64,000 bases of DNA from Acidobacterium sp. (GCA_002737365.1 NSIL01000002.1:1-64000), one strand, 5' to 3'. Positions 1 through 10,485 are shown, numbered from the stretch's first letter. Notes: generated by a model from the letters alone, not told the origin. Program-made: numbers and translations.

Positions 1-808
1 TGTTCACGTTGGTCGGGGCAATGCTGTTGCGGAACTCCATCGTGTAGTTCACTTCGTTAACCAGCAGGCCGCGATCCGGATCCTCGAACAGGTCGAGCGC
101 CACCACGCCGCCGCCGCACGCGCGTGCCGCCTTGGTGCAGAGGTCGGCGAGCTCCGGCGTGATCGGGCAGTTGCTGGAGGCGCCACCGCGGGCGGTGTTG
201 GTGATCCAGTTCGGCGACGTGCGGTAGATCGCACAAATCGTTTCCGGGCCCACCTGGAACGCGCGAATGTCGCGGCCGGGTTTGTGGATGTATTCCTGGA
301 TGTAGAAAATGCTGTGGTGATAACTGCCGAGCGTTTCCTTATGCTCGAGCACGGTCTCGGCCGCATCGCGGTCGTTGATCTTGCTCAGCAGCCGGCCCCA
401 CGAGCCGACCGTGGGCTTCAACACCACGGGATACCCGAGTCGCTCAATCGCTTCGATGGCGCTCTCGGCGGTGTACGCCACCAGCGCCTTCGGCTGCGGC
501 ACACCGGCCGCGGCCAGTGCGCTCGTGGTCATCAGCTTGTTGCCGCAGATGTCGGCGCAGAGTGCCGTATTCACGGTCTTCACGCCCTGGTCGTTCAGGA
601 TCTTCAGGCTGTAGAGCGCGCGGCTATGGTTGATGCAGCGCTCGACGATGACGTCGTAGTCCTTGTAGGGGTGATTGCCGACATCGGTGATGTCGAAGAT
701 CAGCTTCTGGTCGTCGATCAGGTCGAGCGACACGCCGCGCTGTTCGAACGCCTCGAACAGCAGCTTCTCTTCAACCCGAACGCGGCTGTAAAGGACCCCG
801 ACTTTCAC
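1..808 (-). CDS. lysX: LysX-type ATP-grasp ligase (LysW--2-aminoadipate/glutamate ligase), truncated by window edge
   Basis: Manual reverse-strand translation [34 protein letters not shown]...[30 protein letters not shown]...[28 protein letters not shown]...[17 protein letters not shown]; directly downstream of lysW. Missing from the ORF track because it runs off the edge; a GTG at 817 is an alternative start. Confidence 0.88.
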   Translation of the reverse strand, partial: MKVGVLYSRVRVEEKLLFEAFEQRGVSLDLIDDQKLIFDITDVGNHPYKDYDVIVERCINHSRALYSLKILNDQGVKTVNTALCADICGNKLMTTSALAAAGVPQPKALVAYTAESAIEAIERLGYPVVLKPTVGSWGRLLSKINDRDAAETVLEHKETLGSYHHSIFYIQEYIHKPGRDIRAFQVGPETICAIYRTSPNWITNTARGGASSNCPITPELADLCTKAARACGGGVVALDLFEDPDRGLLVNEVNYTMEFRNSIAPTNVN

Positions 809-809
809 G

Positions 810-995
810 TTACTCACCCCAGTCCTCTTCCTCCTGGGGCGCCAGCGCCAGCGTCAGCGGCTCGAGTGCAGTGATCTCGAGCTCGGCGCCGCAGCCGGGG
901 CACTGGGTGATTTCGTTCTGCATCACCTTGGTGAGGGTGACGTCAGCAAAACATTCGGGGCACGGCGCCGTGCCGGTCGCGGTCGGAAGAGCCAT
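810..995 (-). CDS. lysW: LysW amino-group carrier protein
   Basis: Small protein with two CPxC zinc-binding pairs and the diagnostic C-terminal EDWGE; next to lysX. Confidence 0.92.
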   Translation of the reverse strand: MALPTATGTAPCPECFADVTLTKVMQNEITQCPGCGAELEITALEPLTLALAPQEEEDWGE

Positions 996-1024
996 CGCGT
1001 GAAAATCCTCTGCAGCGTCTGGGG

Positions 1025-1273
1025 TTAGTCGTTGTGGTGCAGTTCGTATTCACGCTGCACGCGCGCGTTGTGGTTGGCTTGTTTCGCGTCGCGCTTCTTT
1101 GCGGCGCCGAGCGCCAGCGCGTGGGTGGACTCGGACTTGACCGCTGGAATCGAAATCAGCTTGTCGAGTTCATGGCTCTGGCACGCCGGACACGACGGCG
1201 CCGCGGTGTTGGGACGCACCAGCGCCTCAAATTCCTTTGCGCACGACTTGCAGGCGTATTCAAAGATCGGCAT
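1025..1273 (-). CDS. FmdB-family zinc ribbon protein
   Basis: [33 protein letters not shown]: typical FmdB/CxxC regulatory domain. Confidence 0.85.
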   Translation of the reverse strand: MPIFEYACKSCAKEFEALVRPNTAAPSCPACQSHELDKLISIPAVKSESTHALALGAAKKRDAKQANHNARVQREYELHHND

Positions 1274-2253
1274 TATTTCGCCCTCCCCATGAAACCGGCG
1301 GTCAGCAACCGGACCTTGAAGGCGGCGCCGCGGCCGACGATGTACAGCGTCTTCTTGTCGGCGCCCGCAAAGGCAATGTTCTGGCCCGGCAGCGATAGCG
1401 GAATGGTGCCGAGCAAATCGCCCTTGGGGCTGAACACGTGGACGCCGCCCAGCGACACCACGTAGACACGGCCGTCGTTGTCGATGGCCAGGCCGTCGGC
1501 ACCGCTGTTGAACCCACCGGCAGGCGTCGTGGTGACGGTCGGGTACTTCGCGAAGTTGCGGCGGTTGCCGACCGAGCCGTCCGGCTTGATCTCAAACGCC
1601 AGCACGTACTCGCCCGAGGTGTCGTTGACATAGAGCGTCTTCTCGTCGGGGCTGAGCTGAATGCCGTTGGGGCGGACAATGCCGTCGGCGATGCGCATCG
1701 ACTTGCCGCCGGCCGGCAGGTAATACACGGCGGGCGTCAGCGCGGGCGTCGGCGGCGGTTGTCCGGGCGTGGCGTTCGGTCCCGGCTCCGAGAAGTACAC
1801 GCCGCCCTTCTTGTCGACGACCAGGTCGTTGGGCCGGCCGTACGGCTTGCCGTCGAAGTTATCCGACAGCGTGGCCTCCTGGCCCTTGGGGTAGATCACG
1901 CCGATCAGCGCCTTGCCGGGCGTGGTTTGCACCGAGATCAGGCGGCCCTTGGCGTCGAAGGCGAGGCCGTTCGAGCCGTTGGTATTCTCGAGAAAGGTCG
2001 TGAGGTTGTTGTCCTTGTCGATCCGCGTAATTCGGTTGGCCTGGGTCTCGGTGAAGATCAGGCTGCCGTCGGGCAGACCGATGGGTCCCTCGGTGCCGGT
2101 GAATCCGTTCTTGATGACCTCGACCTTGGTGGCCGCGGCAATGACGCCGGGAATGGCGGTGGCCGTCGTTTCGGCGACGACCGGCGCCGGGGCCTGAGCG
2201 TGCGCCGGTGTGGCCATCAGTGCTGTCAACAGGGCGGCAGTCAGTACGCGCAT
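1273..2253 (-). CDS. Secreted SMP-30/gluconolactonase/LRE-like beta-propeller protein
   Basis: Signal peptide, then GFTGTEGPIGLPDGSLIFTETQANRITRID...PNDLVVDKKGGVYFSEPG motif set. Confidence 0.85.
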   Translation of the reverse strand: MRVLTAALLTALMATPAHAQAPAPVVAETTATAIPGVIAAATKVEVIKNGFTGTEGPIGLPDGSLIFTETQANRITRIDKDNNLTTFLENTNGSNGLAFDAKGRLISVQTTPGKALIGVIYPKGQEATLSDNFDGKPYGRPNDLVVDKKGGVYFSEPGPNATPGQPPPTPALTPAVYYLPAGGKSMRIADGIVRPNGIQLSPDEKTLYVNDTSGEYVLAFEIKPDGSVGNRRNFAKYPTVTTTPAGGFNSGADGLAIDNDGRVYVVSLGGVHVFSPKGDLLGTIPLSLPGQNIAFAGADKKTLYIVGRGAAFKVRLLTAGFMGRAK

Positions 2254-2312
2254 GTGGATACCTCGTGTTTGGACCGGAGGCCCAATCTTATCCCGGGAAC
2301 GTGTAATATCTC

Positions 2313-3500
2313 GTGCTCATGGGAGGCCTTCGAATGGGACGTGTACTACGAGTGGGTTTGCTGGTCGCGGCTGGGGTCGTGACGGTGGGAGCATTGGGCG
2401 GCGGTTTCTATGCGCAGGCGCCCGCGCCGGCGGCGCCGTCGGGGCCATGGATGGCGGTGACGCCGGTCAATGACGCGCCGAATCCCTACAACACGATCGA
2501 GGGCTCCGCGAAGCTGCCCGAGGGCCGCACCTGGGGCTCGACCAGCGCCGTCGATATCGACAAGGACGGCAAGAGTTTCTGGGTCGCCGAGCGCTGCCAG
2601 GTCAACACCTGCTGGGATGCCGCCAAGGGCGAGATGTCCCCGCTCAACACCGTCTTCAAGTTCGACGCGACCGGCAAGATGGTGGCGAGCTTCGGCCAGG
2701 GCATGTTTGTCTTCCCGCACGGCATTCACGTTGACCGCGATGGCAACATCTGGGTCGCCGACGGCAACGGTAACCGGCCGACCCGTCGTCCCGGCCAGGC
2801 CGCTGACGCGCCCATGCCGCCGATGCCCGCCAAGGTGGTGGGCAACCAGGTGGTCAAGTTCAGCCCCGAGGGCAAGGTCCTGCTGACGCTCGGCCAGGCC
2901 GGCGGCAACCCGCCGGGCGCCGATGCGGCCGACCCGGCCTCGTTCTACCAGCCAAACGACGTGATCACGTATCCCAACGGCGACATCCTAGTGGCCGAAG
3001 GACACGGCGGCGCCAACTCGCGCCTGATCAAGTTCGACAAGTCCGGCAAGTTCCTGATGCAGGCCGGCAAGAAGGGCACCGGCCTCGAGGGTGAGTTCGA
3101 CCAGCCCCACAGCCTGGCCTTCGACGCGAAGGGCCGCCTGTTCGTGGCCGATCGCGCCAACAACCGTATCCAGATTCTCGATGCGGCGACTCTCAAGACG
3201 TTGGACACCTGGTACCAGTTCAGCCGCTTGAGCGGAATCTTCATCGACAAGAACGACATGATCTACGGGGCCGACTCGGAATCGGGTTCGGTCAACCCGG
3301 CCCACGGCAAGTGGCTGCGCGGCATCCGCATCGGCAGCGCCAAGGACGGCAAGGTGATCGCCTTCATTCCGGATCCGAGCAACACGGATGCGACGGCGAA
3401 GGGCACGTTGGCGGCTGAAGGCGTGGCGGCGGACAAGGACGGCGTGATCTACGGCGCCGAGGTCGGTCCGCGCAAGCTGCAGCGTTACGTCAAGAAGTAG
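2313..3500 (+). CDS. NHL-repeat / 6-bladed beta-propeller exported protein (peptidyl-alpha-hydroxyglycine lyase-like)
   Basis: Repeated NHL-type blades (HGIHVDRDGNIWVADGNGNR, QPHSLAFDAKGRLFVADRANNRIQIL); N-terminal hydrophobic segment. Confidence 0.8.
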   Translation: MLMGGLRMGRVLRVGLLVAAGVVTVGALGGGFYAQAPAPAAPSGPWMAVTPVNDAPNPYNTIEGSAKLPEGRTWGSTSAVDIDKDGKSFWVAERCQVNTCWDAAKGEMSPLNTVFKFDATGKMVASFGQGMFVFPHGIHVDRDGNIWVADGNGNRPTRRPGQAADAPMPPMPAKVVGNQVVKFSPEGKVLLTLGQAGGNPPGADAADPASFYQPNDVITYPNGDILVAEGHGGANSRLIKFDKSGKFLMQAGKKGTGLEGEFDQPHSLAFDAKGRLFVADRANNRIQILDAATLKTLDTWYQFSRLSGIFIDKNDMIYGADSESGSVNPAHGKWLRGIRIGSAKDGKVIAFIPDPSNTDATAKGTLAAEGVAADKDGVIYGAEVGPRKLQRYVKK

Positions 3501-3981
3501 CTCTTTTGATGAGGCAGGTGCTGGTGGCGAAGGCGTACAACTTTCCACCAGCATCTTCAATACGACCTTCTGCGAGGGCGGTGGTCCGGCCGGCGTAGAT
3601 GACGGTCGCGACGCCGCGGACCTCGCCGGTGGCGTGGGTCAGCGGCCGCAGGAAATTCACCTTCAGTTCGAGCGTGGTGTAGGCGTCACCAGCGCTGAGT
3701 GTGCTGTGAACGGCGCAGCCAGTCGCCGAGTCGAGCAGCGTGGCGCCGAAGCCGCCGTGCACCGTGCCAAGCGGGTTGTAGTGAAACTCGCCCGGCGTTC
3801 CAGCGAACACAGCTTTGCCGTCCGCAACCTCCGCCAGGTGGATGCCCATCAGGTGGGCCATCGGCGGTTGCGGCAGCTCGCCACTGATCACCAGTCTCAG
3901 GACCTCGAGCCCAGACAGAGTCGCCATCCGAGCCGTCCGCGGAGTAGGGTCGTCCCACGAATGGGTGCGCTCACGCTTCAT
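3490..3981 (-). CDS. PaaI-family hotdog thioesterase
   Basis: FHYNPLGTVHGGFGATLLDSATGCAVHSTL and LKVNFLRPLTHATGEVRGVATVIYAGRTTALAEGRI hotdog motifs. Confidence 0.85.
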   Translation of the reverse strand: MKRERTHSWDDPTPRTARMATLSGLEVLRLVISGELPQPPMAHLMGIHLAEVADGKAVFAGTPGEFHYNPLGTVHGGFGATLLDSATGCAVHSTLSAGDAYTTLELKVNFLRPLTHATGEVRGVATVIYAGRTTALAEGRIEDAGGKLYAFATSTCLIKRATS

Positions 3982-3992
3982 GTCAAGAGCTT

Positions 3993-4025
3993 GCCACAGA
4001 GGCCCCCCTCCGTGTCCTCTGTGGC
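3993..4025. repeat. Interspersed palindromic repeat, short copy
   Basis: gccacagagg...cctctgtggc perfect 10-bp arms with an internal ccgtgtcctctgtggc match to the other copies. Confidence 0.7.
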
Positions 4026-4112
4026 TTATTTGATCGTGACCGCCCAGCCGACGCCCATCTTGAGCTGCGGCACGTAACTGCCGCCGGCGCCAGGCCCCGG
4101 TCCTTCGGTGCG
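4026..4112 (-). pseudogene. Orphan C-terminal remnant, outer-membrane beta-barrel-like
   Basis: Reverse translation RTEGPGPGAGGSYVPQLKMGVGWAVTIK*; in-frame stops immediately upstream; no remaining body. Confidence 0.35.
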
Positions 4113-4208
4113 CTATGCTCGTTATCGGGGTCGCCGAAATATCTCGGCCGGTCGCCAGCGGGCGACCAACCCGGATACCGATCAGTCTTTCAGCGAACGG
4201 ACACTGCC

Positions 4209-7121
4209 ATGACGTGGCTTCGAGATTCGATGACGGATTCTTTCTTCAAGGCGATGGCCGGTGAGCCAGACGCGATCGCTATCCTCGAGCGCGAGGTTGA
4301 CACGCTGCGGACCAACCAGAGCTTGATTCTGGCCGACCGCCCGGACACCCTGATTCTGGCGACGCGGAGTTTGCCGGGTTCCCTGTACGAGGGACTGACG
4401 AAGAGCGCGAGAGTGGGGCGCCCGATCTCCTACGCGATGTTCGCGCATTCATCGATGCACCTGCCCGGCCTGGAGCAGTCGCTTGAAATCCAGCGGTTCG
4501 CGTTCGAATGCAAGAGTGACGCGGAGATTCAAGCGGGGCTGGCGGCGGGCGTCACGATTCCCGACGCCGTGAAGGCTCCGGCCAGAGCGATGCTGGCGTC
4601 CGACCCGGCATTCGACCTCGCCGAGTTTGATCGGCTGCTGTCCATTCTCTGGCTCAACCACGCCGGCTACTTGAGCGTGTCGCCGACTGCCGGTGTGGTC
4701 GAGGCGCTCCGGATGCTGCACCTGTGCGAGACACAGAACGGCCTCTACTTCGATCTGACGCCGGCCGCCAACGGGTCGAACAAGGCGCGTCTGCTGTTTG
4801 CGATTGCGAATCCGCCCCACACCGGCTACGTCGCGCAGGTGGTGGAGGTGCTGCACCGGTTCGACGTGGGCATCCGCAGCGCCGACATCCTCGACGTATC
4901 GACCGGCGCGCAGCCCTATGCGCTGTTTGCGATGTCGGTGCGGCAACGCAAAGGCCAGATTCAAGAGACCGCGGCTGCCCTCCGCGACCGCTTGCAGAGC
5001 GAACTCTACAACACCCAGATCCTGACGGCCAGTTCCACGGAATATCGCAAGTTTGTGACGACCGGGCAGATGAGCGGCGACGATGCCTCTTTGACCCGTG
5101 CCTTCGTGGCGTTTTGCCACACGCAGTTGGCGCACGCGCAGCCCGATCGTTACGATTGGAAGGAAGTGCAGGGCGCGATCTACGCCAACACGCTACTGCT
5201 GGGGCAGCTGGTCGCCCTGTTCCGGGTGCGCTTCGATCCGGCGGTCGAAGGGCGCGACGCGGCCTACGCGGCGCTGCGGGAGACGGTCATCAAGGCCGCG
5301 GCCGACTACGACACCGGCCACGCGCATCTCGATGCGCTTCGACGGACCGTGTTTCACTGCTGCGTGACTTTCATCGAGCACACGCTGAAGACCAATTTCT
5401 TCGTCAAGGAAAAACAGGCCCTCGCGTTCCGGCTCGACCCGGTCTACCTGGCCGACCTCGGTCAGGTGTCGACGGCCGACCTGCCGTCCGGCACACCCTT
5501 CCGCGTGACGTTCTTTTTTGGCGGCCACGCGTTCGGCTATCACATCGGATTCTCCGACATCGCGCGCGGCGGCTGGCGCACGGTGATCTGCCGCACCCAG
5601 GACGATTTCCTCACCACCGCGTCGACCTTGTTCAAGGAGAACTTCGTGCTGGCGCACACGCAGCACTTGAAGAACAAGGACATCTACGAAGGCGGCTCGA
5701 AGCTCGTGGTGCTGCTCGACGCGTCGGCGCTGTCGAAAGAGCCGCGTTTGGTGCTCGATCGCCTGCTGCGCAAGAAGCAGCGCGATGTCTTCAGCGCGTT
5801 CCTCGACATCTATGTCACCGAGGGGGGGGTCGCGAAGCACCCCGCGGTGGTGGACTACTACCGGCAGGACGAAGCGATCGAAATCGGACCCGACGAGAAC
5901 ATGCACGACGACATGATCGAGGAGATTGCCCTTACCTCGAAGCGCCGCGGCTACATTCTCGGCACCGGCGTGATGTCGTCGAAGACCATCGGCATCAATC
6001 ACAAGGAGTACGGCGTGACGTCGACCGGCGTGGTCAAGTTCGCCGAGATCGCGATGCGTGAGATCGGCATCGACATCACGCGCGATGCCTTCACGGTGAA
6101 GTTTACCGGCGGGCCGAACGGCGATGTCGCCGGTAACGCCATGCACATCATGCTGGACCTCTGCCCGAAGATCCAGATCCGGCTGATCCTGGACGGCGCC
6201 GCGGCGCTGTTCGATCCGGCAGGCGCCGAGCCGGCGGAACTGCGGCGCATCCTGCTCAAGCAGGACGTTGACGGATTTAATCCCGAGGCGCTGCACCCCG
6301 GCGGATTCATGCTGTTCCGGGGCTCGCCGAAGGAAGACGGGATGCGCCTGCGGTATCGCAAGGTCGCCCGCACTGCGAAGGGGCTGGTCGAAGAGTGGAT
6401 CTCCATCGACGACTTGTCGCGGCAGTTCGGGGAGCTGCCGTTCTCGGTGCCGGCCGACCTGTTCATCCCGGGCGGCGGCCGCCCCGAGACGATCAACGAC
6501 GAGAATTGGCAGCGCTTCCTGCGGTCCGACGGTACCCCGTCAGCGAAGGTCATCGTCGAAGGCGCCAACTCGTTCATCACGCCGGCGGCTCGCTTGGGAC
6601 TGCAGAAGAAAGGCGTCCTGCTCATGCGCGACGCCTCGGCCAACAAGTGCGGCGTCATCTCCTCGTCCTACGAGATCATCGCCAACCTGCTGCTCACCGA
6701 AGAGGAGTTCCTCCAGAACAAGCCGAAGTACGTCGCCGACGTGCTGGCGATCCTGAAGCGGCGCGCCGAGGATGAGGCCCGCCTGCTGGTGCGGCGGCAT
6801 GCCTCGAGCAAGAAGCCCTGGACCGAGATCTCGGATGACATCTCGGTCGAAATCAATCTGGGTTACCAGCGCCTGTTCGAGTTCTTCCAGAAGAACCCGG
6901 CCGTCGCCAAGCAGCCGCTGTTCGACCAGGTCATCCTGAGCCACCTGCCGGCGCTGTTACGTGACGACCCGCGCTTCAATAGCCGCTACAAGAATCTGTC
7001 GCCGAAGTATCGCTCTGCGATTCTGGCGGCGGAGATCGGTTCATCAATGGTCTATCAGGCCGATTTCGACGCTGAGTTCGAAGACGAGATCCGCCGGCAC
7101 GTGGAGCGACGGTTCAAGTAG
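4209..7121 (+). CDS. Large NAD-specific glutamate dehydrogenase
   Basis: 970 aa; GDH core motifs (SDIARGGWRTVICRTQDDFLTTASTLFKENFVLAHTQHLKNKDIYEGGSKLVVLLD; FTGGPNGDVAGNAM). Confidence 0.88.
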   Translation: MTWLRDSMTDSFFKAMAGEPDAIAILEREVDTLRTNQSLILADRPDTLILATRSLPGSLYEGLTKSARVGRPISYAMFAHSSMHLPGLEQSLEIQRFAFECKSDAEIQAGLAAGVTIPDAVKAPARAMLASDPAFDLAEFDRLLSILWLNHAGYLSVSPTAGVVEALRMLHLCETQNGLYFDLTPAANGSNKARLLFAIANPPHTGYVAQVVEVLHRFDVGIRSADILDVSTGAQPYALFAMSVRQRKGQIQETAAALRDRLQSELYNTQILTASSTEYRKFVTTGQMSGDDASLTRAFVAFCHTQLAHAQPDRYDWKEVQGAIYANTLLLGQLVALFRVRFDPAVEGRDAAYAALRETVIKAAADYDTGHAHLDALRRTVFHCCVTFIEHTLKTNFFVKEKQALAFRLDPVYLADLGQVSTADLPSGTPFRVTFFFGGHAFGYHIGFSDIARGGWRTVICRTQDDFLTTASTLFKENFVLAHTQHLKNKDIYEGGSKLVVLLDASALSKEPRLVLDRLLRKKQRDVFSAFLDIYVTEGGVAKHPAVVDYYRQDEAIEIGPDENMHDDMIEEIALTSKRRGYILGTGVMSSKTIGINHKEYGVTSTGVVKFAEIAMREIGIDITRDAFTVKFTGGPNGDVAGNAMHIMLDLCPKIQIRLILDGAAALFDPAGAEPAELRRILLKQDVDGFNPEALHPGGFMLFRGSPKEDGMRLRYRKVARTAKGLVEEWISIDDLSRQFGELPFSVPADLFIPGGGRPETINDENWQRFLRSDGTPSAKVIVEGANSFITPAARLGLQKKGVLLMRDASANKCGVISSSYEIIANLLLTEEEFLQNKPKYVADVLAILKRRAEDEARLLVRRHASSKKPWTEISDDISVEINLGYQRLFEFFQKNPAVAKQPLFDQVILSHLPALLRDDPRFNSRYKNLSPKYRSAILAAEIGSSMVYQADFDAEFEDEIRRHVERRFK

Positions 7122-7181
7122 TCGCGGGCCTGGGCGCCCAAACGGCCGCAGGGGGTGACATCCGGGGCGAAGTAGGGCAGA

Positions 7182-8375
7182 ATGTGCGCCATGACACGTC
7201 TAATCCTGCTCGCCGTCTCCCTCATCACCTGGGCCATGGCGCCCGTGGCCACGCAAACGCCCGCCGTTGCGACACCAGCGCCGGCCGTTCCGGAACTGCA
7301 ATTCGAATCGGTCCCCGATCCGCTCACGCTGCCGCCTGATATTCACTTCGGTGAGATCGCCGGCATCGCGACCAACTCCAAGGGGAATGTCTTCGTGTTC
7401 TCGCGCGGTAACGTCACTGGCCCCGCCTACATGGCCACTGCCTCGCAGTTGCTCGAGTTCGATCCCAAGGGCAAGTTCCTGCGCGAGGTCGGCAAGAACA
7501 ACTTTGCGTGGGCCTACGCACATGCGGTGCGCATCGACAAGCAGGACAACATCTGGATTGTCGACAAGGGCTCGAACATGATTCTGAAGTTCAACCCGCA
7601 GGGCCGCGTCGTGTGGGTGTTCGGCCGCAAGGGCGAATCGTCGCACCTGGACGTGCCGCCTGACTACGCGTCGCAGATGACCAGCCTGCTCGAGCGCGCC
7701 GGGGTCGCCATTACGCGTCCGCCGAACAACAACCCGCGCAACCCGCTGCCGGTGCATCGCGACAACGTGTTCAACCAGCCGACCGACGTCGCCTGGGACT
7801 CGCAGGGCAATTCGTACTTCAGCGACGGCTACGTCAACTCCCGCGTCGCCAAGGTCAACGCGAAGGGCGAATGGGTCGCCAGTTGGGGATCACTCGGCAC
7901 CGGCCCGGGCCAGTTCGACACCCCGCACGGCATCGCGGTGTCGCCGAAAGATGAGATCTACGTCGCCGACCGCGGCAATCGCCGCGTCCAGGTCCTGGAT
8001 ACGAACGGCAAGTACCTCCGCGAATTCATCATCGACGTGCCGGTCGATACCAAGCGCGGCAAGATCGTCTACGGCGCCGAGGCCCCAAACGCCAAGACGG
8101 GCTCGCAGGCGCCCGGCGCACCCGATGCGTTGTGCATGACACCGGGTCCGAACCCGGTGCTGTTCGTCGGCGACTTGTACCCGAGCCGCATCTACAAGGT
8201 CTCGCTCGAGGGCAAGGTGCTCGGCGTCTACGGACAGCCCGGCCGCAACCTGGGCGAGTTTGGCTGGATCCACGCGATCGCCTGCCCCTCGGAGAACGAA
8301 ATCTGGGTGGGTGAGCTGATCAACTGGCGCGTGCAAAAGCTGGTGACCAAGAAGGGCGCCACCGCCACCAAGTAG
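7182..8375 (+). CDS. NHL-repeat exported protein (peptidyl-alpha-hydroxyglycine alpha-amidating lyase-like)
   Basis: Signal peptide plus NHL blades (FDTPHGIAVSPKDEIYVADRGNRRVQVLDTNGKYLREF). Confidence 0.82.
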   Translation: MCAMTRLILLAVSLITWAMAPVATQTPAVATPAPAVPELQFESVPDPLTLPPDIHFGEIAGIATNSKGNVFVFSRGNVTGPAYMATASQLLEFDPKGKFLREVGKNNFAWAYAHAVRIDKQDNIWIVDKGSNMILKFNPQGRVVWVFGRKGESSHLDVPPDYASQMTSLLERAGVAITRPPNNNPRNPLPVHRDNVFNQPTDVAWDSQGNSYFSDGYVNSRVAKVNAKGEWVASWGSLGTGPGQFDTPHGIAVSPKDEIYVADRGNRRVQVLDTNGKYLREFIIDVPVDTKRGKIVYGAEAPNAKTGSQAPGAPDALCMTPGPNPVLFVGDLYPSRIYKVSLEGKVLGVYGQPGRNLGEFGWIHAIACPSENEIWVGELINWRVQKLVTKKGATATK

Positions 8376-8386
8376 AGGGCCAGAAG

Positions 8387-8406
8387 GGCGGGACTTCAGT
8401 CCCGCC
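8387..8406. repeat. Short palindrome GGCGGGACTTCAGTCCCGCC
   Basis: Perfect 9-bp arms ggcgggact / agtcccgcc in the convergent intergenic region. Confidence 0.75.
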
Positions 8407-8414
8407 GATCAGCG

Positions 8415-8457
8415 ACGAGTTTCAGGAGGCCGCGTCCGGCGGCCTCCTGAAACTCGT
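8415..8457. terminator. Perfect 19-bp hairpin between convergent genes, candidate bidirectional terminator
   Basis: acgagtttcaggaggccgc - gtccg - gcggcctcctgaaactcgt, no mismatches; reaches the stop codon of the minus-strand cupin gene; no T-tract. Confidence 0.6.
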
Positions 8458-9095
8458 TACTGTTTCTTGAGCGCGGGGTTCGTGTAGAGCTCGGAAATCG
8501 TGCGTTGCGGATCCGGGCGCACGCTCAGGTAATCGACGTGATCGGGTATGTCAGCCCACCCGTGCGGCGTACCCGCCGGAATAATGATGATGTCGCCGAC
8601 ATTCACCACCTTCCTGACCACATCATCGCCAACGATCGAGCCGCTGCAGGACGGGCCATTGAGGACCTTCGTCACCTGGCTGTCCGGTGCCGACTTGCGC
8701 CCGTTCACCACCTTGCCGCCGGTGACGAGCGTGCCGGATCCGGAAATGATGATGTAGGTCTCGGTCTGTCCCTGGTGCCAGAGGCCGGTCGATGATCCCG
8801 CCGGCACCGCGCCCTTGTCGCCGCACGGTTCCGGGGGCGCTGCCGGCGCAGGGACGGCCGCGCCACCGCCTGCCGCGCCGGCGGGCGGCACACCGCTCTT
8901 GCCGCGATGGATGACGCCGACCGCCAGGTTGGTGTTGCCGACATCGACGTTGACGATCTGTCGATCCACTCCCGGCAGTGCGTTGATCGTCTTGACCTGC
9001 TCGGCGGTGATATACGTCGCGCCCTTGGGGTTCTGCGCCAGCGCGATCACCGGAAACAACAGCGCCGCGGCCGCGCCGAGAACTCGTGACTTCAT
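8457..9095 (-). CDS. Secreted cupin-domain protein
   Basis: Signal peptide MKSRVLGAAAALLFPVIALAQ; cupin motif GQTETYIIISGSGTLVTGG ... VGDIIIIPAGTPHGW. Confidence 0.8.
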   Translation of the reverse strand: MKSRVLGAAAALLFPVIALAQNPKGATYITAEQVKTINALPGVDRQIVNVDVGNTNLAVGVIHRGKSGVPPAGAAGGGAAVPAPAAPPEPCGDKGAVPAGSSTGLWHQGQTETYIIISGSGTLVTGGKVVNGRKSAPDSQVTKVLNGPSCSGSIVGDDVVRKVVNVGDIIIIPAGTPHGWADIPDHVDYLSVRPDPQRTISELYTNPALKKQ

Positions 9096-9216
9096 GAGGT
9101 GCCCTCCTGCGGCCGATTATGGCAGCAATTGCGCCCGCCGTTAAATGGCGAGTTGCTCCGCCGGCATTGACGTGCGCATCGGCGTGGCCCGGTGACGGTC
9201 ATGGCGCCATGCTATC

Positions 9217-10485
9217 GTGAAAAGTCCAACCCATTTGCCGCCTGCCCCCGATGCGCTCGCCGCTCTTCGTCATTCTTTTGTCCGGTCGTTCGCCGTCGGC
9301 CGCTTCGCGGCGATTGCCGGCTGGCAGATGATCAACGTCGCCGTCGGCTGGATGCTGTACGAGCGCACCGGTGATGCGTGGGCCCTGGGCCTGGTCGGCG
9401 CGGTCGAACTGGCGCCCGTGCTGTTGCTGATGATCGTCGCGGGCAACGCCGCCGATCGGTATCCGCGCCGCAACGTCGGCATCTTCGCGCACTCCCTGCT
9501 GACACTGGTGGCGACCGGGCTGGCACTGGTCTCGGCCGCCAACGGTCCATTGTGGGTCATCTATTCGCTGCTGGCGCTGGTCGGCACGGCGCGGGCGTTT
9601 GCGTCGCCGTCGGTCAACACCATCCTGCCGCAGTTGCTGGCGCCGGCCGAGTTTGCCAACGCCAATGCGTGGCTGTCATCGACCTTCCAGTTGGCGGCGA
9701 TCACCGGACCGGCCATCGGCGGCCTGGTGATCGCGCTCACCGGCGGCGCGACCGGGGCGTTTGCGCTAGCCGCGGTTGGACAGCTCGTCTTCGTGGCGGC
9801 GCTATCGACCATGCCGGTGCGGCGGCCACCGCCCGCGACCGCCCGGCGCAGCGCGAGCGACGTGTTTGCCGGCTTCCACTTCGTCCGCGACCACCCGTTG
9901 TTCCTGGCGGCCATCACGCTGGACCTGTTCGGCGTGCTCTTCGGCGGCGCGGTCGCGTTGCTGCCGATCTATGCGAAAGACATTCTTGCGGTCGGTCCGA
10001 CAGGACTCGGATGGCTGCGCGCCGCGCCCGGGGTCGGCGCGCTGACGATGGCCTTGATCACCACGCGCCTGCAGCCCTGGCAACGCCCCGGCCGCATCCT
10101 GCTGTGGGTGGTCGCCGGCTTCGGGCTGGCGACCATCGGGTTTGGTCTCTCCCGTTCGTTCGCGCTGTCGATGGTGTGCCTGTTCCTCACCGGTGTCTTC
10201 GACAACGTCAGCGTCGTCATTCGCCTGACGCTCGAGCAGACGATCACCCCCGATCACCTGCGCGGGCGCGTCTCGGCGATCAACTACGTGTTCGTTGGCT
10301 TCTCGAATGAGTTCGGGGCGTTTGAGAGTGGCGCGACCGCGGCGTTGTTCGGTCCCACGCTGTCGGTGGTCGGCGGCGGACTGGCGACGTTGCTGGTGGT
10401 GGTGATGGCACAGACGGTGTGGCCGCAACTGGCGCGGATTGGACCGTTACACACCTTGGCACCGGACAAAACCCTGTCGCCCTAG
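9217..10485 (+). CDS. MFS transporter (EntS-like)
   Basis: 12-TM-like hydrophobic protein, motif GNAADRYPRRNVGIFAH; GTG start. Confidence 0.85.
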   Translation: MKSPTHLPPAPDALAALRHSFVRSFAVGRFAAIAGWQMINVAVGWMLYERTGDAWALGLVGAVELAPVLLLMIVAGNAADRYPRRNVGIFAHSLLTLVATGLALVSAANGPLWVIYSLLALVGTARAFASPSVNTILPQLLAPAEFANANAWLSSTFQLAAITGPAIGGLVIALTGGATGAFALAAVGQLVFVAALSTMPVRRPPPATARRSASDVFAGFHFVRDHPLFLAAITLDLFGVLFGGAVALLPIYAKDILAVGPTGLGWLRAAPGVGALTMALITTRLQPWQRPGRILLWVVAGFGLATIGFGLSRSFALSMVCLFLTGVFDNVSVVIRLTLEQTITPDHLRGRVSAINYVFVGFSNEFGAFESGATAALFGPTLSVVGGGLATLLVVVMAQTVWPQLARIGPLHTLAPDKTLSP

